Source of the DNA: UBA7683 sp964397855
GTDB lineage: Bacteria; Patescibacteriota; Saccharimonadia; Saccharimonadales; UBA7683
Direction: 5' to 3'
Length of the DNA: 64,000 nt
Assembly (NCBI GenBank): GCA_964397855.1
Contig: CAYNKQ010000001.1
Coordinates: 96,636 to 160,635 of the forward strand
Below, piece after piece: positions 60,000 to 64,000 of this stretch. Each line of letters begins with the position of its first letter. Position 1 is the first letter of the stretch. The position numbers and the translations under genes were made by a program. The notes under the pieces were generated by a model. That model saw only the letters and a program-made list of their open reading frames with translations. It did not search any database and was not told where the DNA came from.

Positions 60000-60515
60000 A
60001 TGACAGAAGTAAAACATACGACAAAAGAGGCAGATGAGATACTAGCAGGCGCATCAGATTATGCATCTGGTGAGTTTGCGGGTACAAATCTGTCCGACAA
60101 GCATAAAGAAATATTTGTTGCAGCAAGGACAGAACGCCGCATAAGAATTAGTGGTGATAAAGCTGCGCAAGAATATTACAAAGAAACTGGGCGACACTTT
60201 GATAACGATAACGGAACTGAGGCTTATATTCGTATCACCGCGATGGCTTTTGTATATGCTATTCTCGCTTTGCTAGTAAACCTAATCCTGTATCTACCAG
60301 TAAACTATCTGGTTAAATCGTGGGGAGGTGCTAACAGCCACGATGCTGTATATATCACCATTATAATAAGTACAGTAATTAGCACTATTCTTGCAGGTAT
60401 TAGTTCCGAAATCAGCACGAAACGCAAAGCGTTTATAGCTGGAATGAATGCAGAGGCAACTGACCGCGTAGTTGGCGAATATCACGATGCAACTACGAAG
60501 TTACATCGGAAATAG
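60000..60515 (+). CDS. two-helix membrane protein, accessory region
   Basis: 171 aa. A charged N-terminal half (KHTTKEADEILAGASDYASG) precedes two transmembrane helices (ITAMAFVYAILALLVNLIL; AVYITIIISTVISTILAGI) and a short polar end. TATAAT ends 9 nt before the ATG. No known family; may belong to the integrated element. Confidence 0.55.
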   Translation: MTEVKHTTKEADEILAGASDYASGEFAGTNLSDKHKEIFVAARTERRIRISGDKAAQEYYKETGRHFDNDNGTEAYIRITAMAFVYAILALLVNLILYLPVNYLVKSWGGANSHDAVYITIIISTVISTILAGISSEISTKRKAFIAGMNAEATDRVVGEYHDATTKLHRK

Positions 60516-60595
60516 CTAGCGTGTCGCCAACAGGCGTAATAAGAGTACGAGCAATCATTTACTGGTTCTCAGGTGTTTGAACATATAATGGGTTT

Positions 60596-61393
60596 ATGGC
60601 TAAGAAAAAAGTATATGGAAAATGTAGGATTTGCGGTGAGGAAAAGCAACTCACCCAAGAACACTACATACCCCGCGCAGCTGGTGGTGGTACAAAGAGG
60701 ACGCTTTATAGTGGCGATGAGCTAATCAAGACACTGCACAAAGATGAGGACGGTAATGACTATAAACCGCGCGGCAAAATTAAACAAAATGGACTTTCTG
60801 ACTATTCCTTATGCAAGGAGTGCAATGAGCTATCAGGCATTCTATACGATAAAGATTTCGCCGAGTTTTATAAGCGCATTCACTATGTGATAACCTCGTC
60901 AACCGAAATCCCTAAAGGCGTAAACATAGATGAATATCTTGATAAAAAAGTTGCAACAATAGTACTGAAAGATATTAAGCCGTTTAATATCGCCAAGCGT
61001 ATGCTGGTGTCCTTTTGTACTATTGAACACGCTGGGCTTACAGACCGGCAGACAGAGATAAGGAAGGCTATCTTAGATAAAGACTACCAACCAAACACCG
61101 ATAACTTTGCTTTATATATGAGCCTACACCTAGGTAATAGTGCCTTTTATGGTACGGTTGCCGCATTAAAGAATGTAGGTGGCAGGCATTTCAGTCAGGT
61201 TTATGCAGGGATTGAGAGTGAGCTGGTAGCGTTCTATTATTCTGCGGATAAGGATACAAAAGCCGTGGGATTAGACAACTGTACTGATATTACGCCGTGG
61301 CTTACGCGATATAAATATGACCAAATAGCCACGATAAAGCTAGAGTTAATGTTTAATAAATCGTTAATGATACGCTTTCCAATAAGCTCATAA
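60596..61393 (+). CDS. HNH-type endonuclease-like protein
   Basis: 265 aa. GKCRICGEEKQLTQEHYIPRAAGGGTKR and, ~45 residues on, SLCKECNELSG give the CxxC ... EHxIP ... CxxCN pattern of HNH zinc-stabilised nucleases. The remaining ~180 residues are an unrecognised mixed domain. TATAAT ends exactly 6 nt before the ATG. Location in an accessory region beside a recombinase suggests a defence or element-maintenance role, which is inference. Confidence 0.65.
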   Translation: MAKKKVYGKCRICGEEKQLTQEHYIPRAAGGGTKRTLYSGDELIKTLHKDEDGNDYKPRGKIKQNGLSDYSLCKECNELSGILYDKDFAEFYKRIHYVITSSTEIPKGVNIDEYLDKKVATIVLKDIKPFNIAKRMLVSFCTIEHAGLTDRQTEIRKAILDKDYQPNTDNFALYMSLHLGNSAFYGTVAALKNVGGRHFSQVYAGIESELVAFYYSADKDTKAVGLDNCTDITPWLTRYKYDQIATIKLELMFNKSLMIRFPISS

Positions 61394-61578
61394 TCTACAC
61401 AAACAAAGCGGGGGGTATGTCCCTCCACCTCTGTTAAATTGGCACTCCGCTGTCTAAATACCTAATTTTCGGGCGTAATTCTGCCATCGTTTTTTTGGCA
61501 AAAATAGGGAGTACCGAATTTTTGTCTCTCTGTCTCAAATGACCAACTTTTTAGCAAATACTAAGCTATAATTGCCAT

Positions 61579-62046
61579 ATGAATGAAGTAATTTTAGAAA
61601 CCAAGACCTTTTCCGTAGAAGTACCAGAGAAACCTTTTGTAGACCGTGAGGATGGTGGGCATTTAAGGATTATGTCTAATATAAAGGTTAAAGATAGAAC
61701 TGAGCTTAATGCCGAGCAGACCGTAGAGTACGCCTTACTCTCAGAGGTTGTCGGAAAAGCTCTTGAGCTTGCGATGACTAAACGAGGCATTGATATTGGT
61801 AATGTTAACTGGCAGGAGATGGGAAACTGGAGCGTGTTTAAACCCGAGGGCATAACACTGCATATGCATATATTTGGACGAGCTAAAAACGCAAGAACGC
61901 AAAAGTATGGTGAGGCAGTGAAGCTACCTTTTCGGGATACAGGGTTTTATGATGACTTTGAAAAACTAAATCAAGATGATGTATCGGCAATAAAACAAGA
62001 GATTGCAGAACTACTCAAGGTAGAAAAATACCAGTCGCTAAGTTAA
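61579..62046 (+). CDS. unknown protein with HIT-like histidine motif
   Basis: 155 aa, TATAAT 6 nt before the ATG. LHMHIFGRAKNA near the middle resembles the H-x-H of HIT-type phosphohydrolases, though the third histidine is not clear. The rest has helix/strand alternation with no signal or membrane part. Lies in the accessory region. Confidence 0.5.
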   Translation: MNEVILETKTFSVEVPEKPFVDREDGGHLRIMSNIKVKDRTELNAEQTVEYALLSEVVGKALELAMTKRGIDIGNVNWQEMGNWSVFKPEGITLHMHIFGRAKNARTQKYGEAVKLPFRDTGFYDDFEKLNQDDVSAIKQEIAELLKVEKYQSLS

Positions 62047-62121
62047 TCGCTCAGTGCGTTATACTAAGATTACATATTAACAACTCCACCTTTTATGTAG
62101 CTGTATAGCGGAACGGACCGC

Positions 62122-62185
62122 GCAAAAAACGGGCAGCAATAACGCATAAAATGTAAGAATACGAGGACGGCTCGGCAAAAAACGG
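62122..62185. repeat. direct repeat GCAAAAAACGG, two copies 53 bp apart
   Basis: Exact 11-bp copies at 62122-62132 and 62175-62185, each preceded by GGAC(C/G)GC. They lie in the 371-bp gap before the recombinase and could bind a regulator or the recombinase. Confidence 0.45.
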
Positions 62186-62229
62186 ACTTATCTGTGGGCT
62201 AACGCGCCATATGACACTACCTAGTGTTT

Positions 62230-62397
62230 ATGGCTTGGGAGTTTCAAGCCGTGAGTACCGTTTCTCAACAAGAGCAAGAAGTAGGCAGTTTTGTAGAGCT
62301 AATTAAAGTTTTGCAAGAAATAGATACATCAAGTCCAAAAGCCAAAATTAACGAGCAGTCCATAGACGATAATAACGGTGGACGCATCATCTTATAG
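62230..62397 (+). CDS. small ORF before the recombinase, 55 aa
   Basis: ATG 62230 to TAG 62397; polar, helical, with a Gln/Glu-rich start (VSTVSQQEQEVGSF) and acidic end. No clear ribosome site. It ends 20 bp before the recombinase ATG. It may be a small element-borne regulator; existence is not certain. Confidence 0.4.
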   Translation: MAWEFQAVSTVSQQEQEVGSFVELIKVLQEIDTSSPKAKINEQSIDDNNGGRIIL

Positions 62398-62417
62398 TCA
62401 ATGGTAGAATTGGCTGT

Positions 62418-63989
62418 ATGTACGATGAGCAGGAGCTAGACCTAAGAACGCTTAAATATGTGCTGTACCTGCGTAAGTCCACTGAGGATGAGGGCAGGCA
62501 GATTAGGTCTATTAAAGACCAAGAGCAGGATTGTAGAGACTTAGCTAAACGCTTAGGGCTAACTATCGTTGACACCATATCTGAGCAAAAATCGGCAAAG
62601 AAACCAAACAACCGCCCTGAGTTTACCAATATGCTAAAGCGCATCAGGGCTAAAGAGTTTGATGGCATTATTGCTTGGCATCCCGACCGACTTGCCAGAA
62701 ATATGGTTGAGGCGGGCAAAATTATTCATATGCTTGATACGGATGTTATTAAAGATATTCGTTTTGTTTCGCATCAGTTTTCAAACGATGCAAACGGCAA
62801 AATGCTTTTGGGTATGCTGTTTGTATTTAGCAAGCACTATTCCGATGACTTATCTAGCAAGGTTACGCGCGGGGTAAGGGGTAACTTGCGCGACTATAAA
62901 TCAGGTGGCACGCCAAAACACGGCTATATACGCGACACTGAGGGCATCTACCGCAAAGACGGCGATAACTTCACCATCATACAGACGGCGTGGCAGATGC
63001 GGGCTAAGGGCGTAAACCAGCAAGAGATTTGCGACTACATAAACTCTCAGGGCTATCAAAAGTTCATAGCCAAACGCGGCGGTCATACTACATTTACGAT
63101 GGCTGACAGTACGCTGAGCAACTTATTCAAAGACACCTTTTATTATGGTGAGCTAAACCAAGCTGGTCAGACCATTGACTTAATAACAGCGCCAGTACCA
63201 TTTGAGCCAATGATTGACCGAGATACATTCTTTATGGTCCAAGAGCTTAGCAGAACTAGGCGGCGTGCTAGCAAGAAAAACCGTAAGCCAATCTTGCCAC
63301 TTCGCTATATGGTTTATTGCGATGTATGTAAGTTTGATAAACCGATGCAAGTCGGACGCACGCGAGGCAGGGATAAAGTTCATCGCCTCAACTATGCTTG
63401 CCTAAATAAGGATTGTCCGAGAGAAAGGGGCTACAAGAGCATTCGCGGCAAGCTGGTGTTTAGCGAGATTGATAGAGTAATAAAAGAGAAACTGCTCAGC
63501 TTGCCTGATAGCGCATACGATGAGTACCTCAAAGAGATTAAATCTTATAGCGATACAGCCAAAACAAAGTTGCGCTCTGACCTTAGTAGAGCAAGGACAA
63601 CTAAAGCTGGTTATGAAAAGAAAATAGCAGAGTTGTCGCCAAGCCTATCAATCATAAAAGACGAACGCGCCCTGCAAACCATCACCGAGCAGATTGGCGA
63701 GGCATCGCAAATCGTACAACAGCAAGAGCAACTTATTGAGAAATATCAGAGGAGTATTGAGCGCAGCACCTTGCCTGCCATTGATAAAGATGAGTTTAAG
63801 GCTACCCTAAAAGAAATGGCTCAAAAGCTCAAAGCTGCCGATGTGGTTCAAAAGGACATCATTGTCAGTAATTTGTTTTTGAAACTCTATTTTGACCAAC
63901 AAAAAATGACGCATTACTCCTTTAAAGAGCCAGTTGCGTCATTAGTTGCGTTACCGTCATTCCAAACTGGTGGGGGCGCCTGGACTTGA
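62418..63989 (+). CDS. large serine recombinase/integrase
   Basis: 523 aa. Catalytic domain with YLRKSTEDEGRQ (nucleophile serine), the EQKSAKKPNNRPEF segment and WHPDRLARNM. A Recombinase domain follows (GGTPKHGYIRD ...), then a zinc ribbon (YCDVCKF ... CLNKDCPR) and a long coiled coil with a C-terminal tail. TAGAAT ends 7 nt before the ATG. The last seven codons and the TGA overlap the antisense of a tRNA 3' end, so the tRNA sequence supplies the gene's stop. It should integrate and excise the element. Confidence 0.9.
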   Translation: MYDEQELDLRTLKYVLYLRKSTEDEGRQIRSIKDQEQDCRDLAKRLGLTIVDTISEQKSAKKPNNRPEFTNMLKRIRAKEFDGIIAWHPDRLARNMVEAGKIIHMLDTDVIKDIRFVSHQFSNDANGKMLLGMLFVFSKHYSDDLSSKVTRGVRGNLRDYKSGGTPKHGYIRDTEGIYRKDGDNFTIIQTAWQMRAKGVNQQEICDYINSQGYQKFIAKRGGHTTFTMADSTLSNLFKDTFYYGELNQAGQTIDLITAPVPFEPMIDRDTFFMVQELSRTRRRASKKNRKPILPLRYMVYCDVCKFDKPMQVGRTRGRDKVHRLNYACLNKDCPRERGYKSIRGKLVFSEIDRVIKEKLLSLPDSAYDEYLKEIKSYSDTAKTKLRSDLSRARTTKAGYEKKIAELSPSLSIIKDERALQTITEQIGEASQIVQQQEQLIEKYQRSIERSTLPAIDKDEFKATLKEMAQKLKAADVVQKDIIVSNLFLKLYFDQQKMTHYSFKEPVASLVALPSFQTGGGAWT

Positions 63990-64000
63990 ACCAGGGACCA
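63968..64000 (-). tRNA. tRNA gene, 3' part only (identity unknown)
   Basis: Read on the minus strand: T-arm CCTGG-TTCAAGT-CCAGG, acceptor strand CGCCCCC, discriminator A and encoded CCA (complement of 63968-63970). The anticodon lies beyond the window edge, so the amino acid cannot be given. Confidence 0.85.

Noticed and set aside
59749..60000. Second attachment site for the recombinase element
   Set aside because: I looked for a copy of the tRNA 3' sequence (GCGCCTGGAC, GAACCAGG) here and elsewhere and found none; it may lie outside the window.
1..64000. Recoding of TGA as glycine, as in some CPR lineages
   Set aside because: Many genes end at TGA with correct family length (for example 12247, 45393, 28340), so the standard use of TGA as stop holds.
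1..64000. CRISPR arrays and cas genes
   Set aside because: No regularly spaced repeat array and no Cas-like product is visible.

Overview
The window looks like a chromosomal segment of a Patescibacteria/CPR bacterium, most probably Saccharibacteria (TM7). The evidence is moderate GC, very tight packing with 1-8 bp gene overlaps, TGA used as an ordinary stop (so not the recoded Absconditabacteria/Gracilibacteria lineages), many small envelope proteins without close relatives, DUF916-type surface proteins, and the streamlined F1 ATPase genes. This assignment is inference from gene content; no 16S rRNA or ribosomal protein gene is present to prove it.

Layout. 1-4.1 kb: end of an F-type ATP synthase operon (atpA-G-D-C). 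4.1-13.3 kb: secreted and membrane-anchored surface proteins, including four paralogous secreted beta-rich proteins and two DUF916-type (WxL-locus-like) anchors. 13.3-17.8 kb: small enzymes, a membrane hydrolase, a remnant of an ABC ATPase and a LysM-CHAP wall hydrolase. 18.1-19.6 kb: NUDIX hydrolase, then a nickel superoxide dismutase with its maturation protease (sodN-sodX). 19.6-23.6 kb: an OmpR-type two-component system and a MacB-like ABC exporter that share the same 11-bp-phased direct repeat in their promoters. 23.6-34 kb: a cohesin/FN3 surface protein, small membrane proteins, a structured riboswitch-like leader in front of an unknown 545-aa gene coupled to a NadD-like gene, GltS- and KefB-type transporters, and a DsbA-like oxidoreductase. 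34-48 kb: aspS, a GNAT protein, a tandem pair of D-2-hydroxyacid dehydrogenase homologues (the first lacking catalytic residues), NUDIX and P-loop kinase genes, an isolated pyrB, an L,D-transpeptidase, a cluster-less MutY-like glycosylase, MscS and trmB. 48-53.5 kb: a minus-strand cassette of phage-tail-like or adhesin-like proteins (LamG, two propeller-like paralogues, a tail-fibre-like stalk) with a divergently transcribed, unusually built histidine kinase. 55-59.7 kb: murC, an MFS transporter and small conserved proteins. 59.7-64 kb: accessory DNA with an HNH-type protein and a large serine recombinase whose last codons and stop lie inside the 3' end of a tRNA gene, marking the probable insertion junction of an integrated element.

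How the genes work together. The region is dominated by the cell envelope: surface layer or adhesin proteins, wall synthesis (murC, L,D-transpeptidase), wall hydrolysis (LysM-CHAP), and ion and solute transport. This fits a reduced, possibly host-attached lifestyle. Around 20 genes have a -10 box 5-9 nt before the start codon and no Shine-Dalgarno sequence, so leaderless transcription seems to be the common style for first genes of transcription units, while internal genes use Shine-Dalgarno sites or stop/start overlaps.
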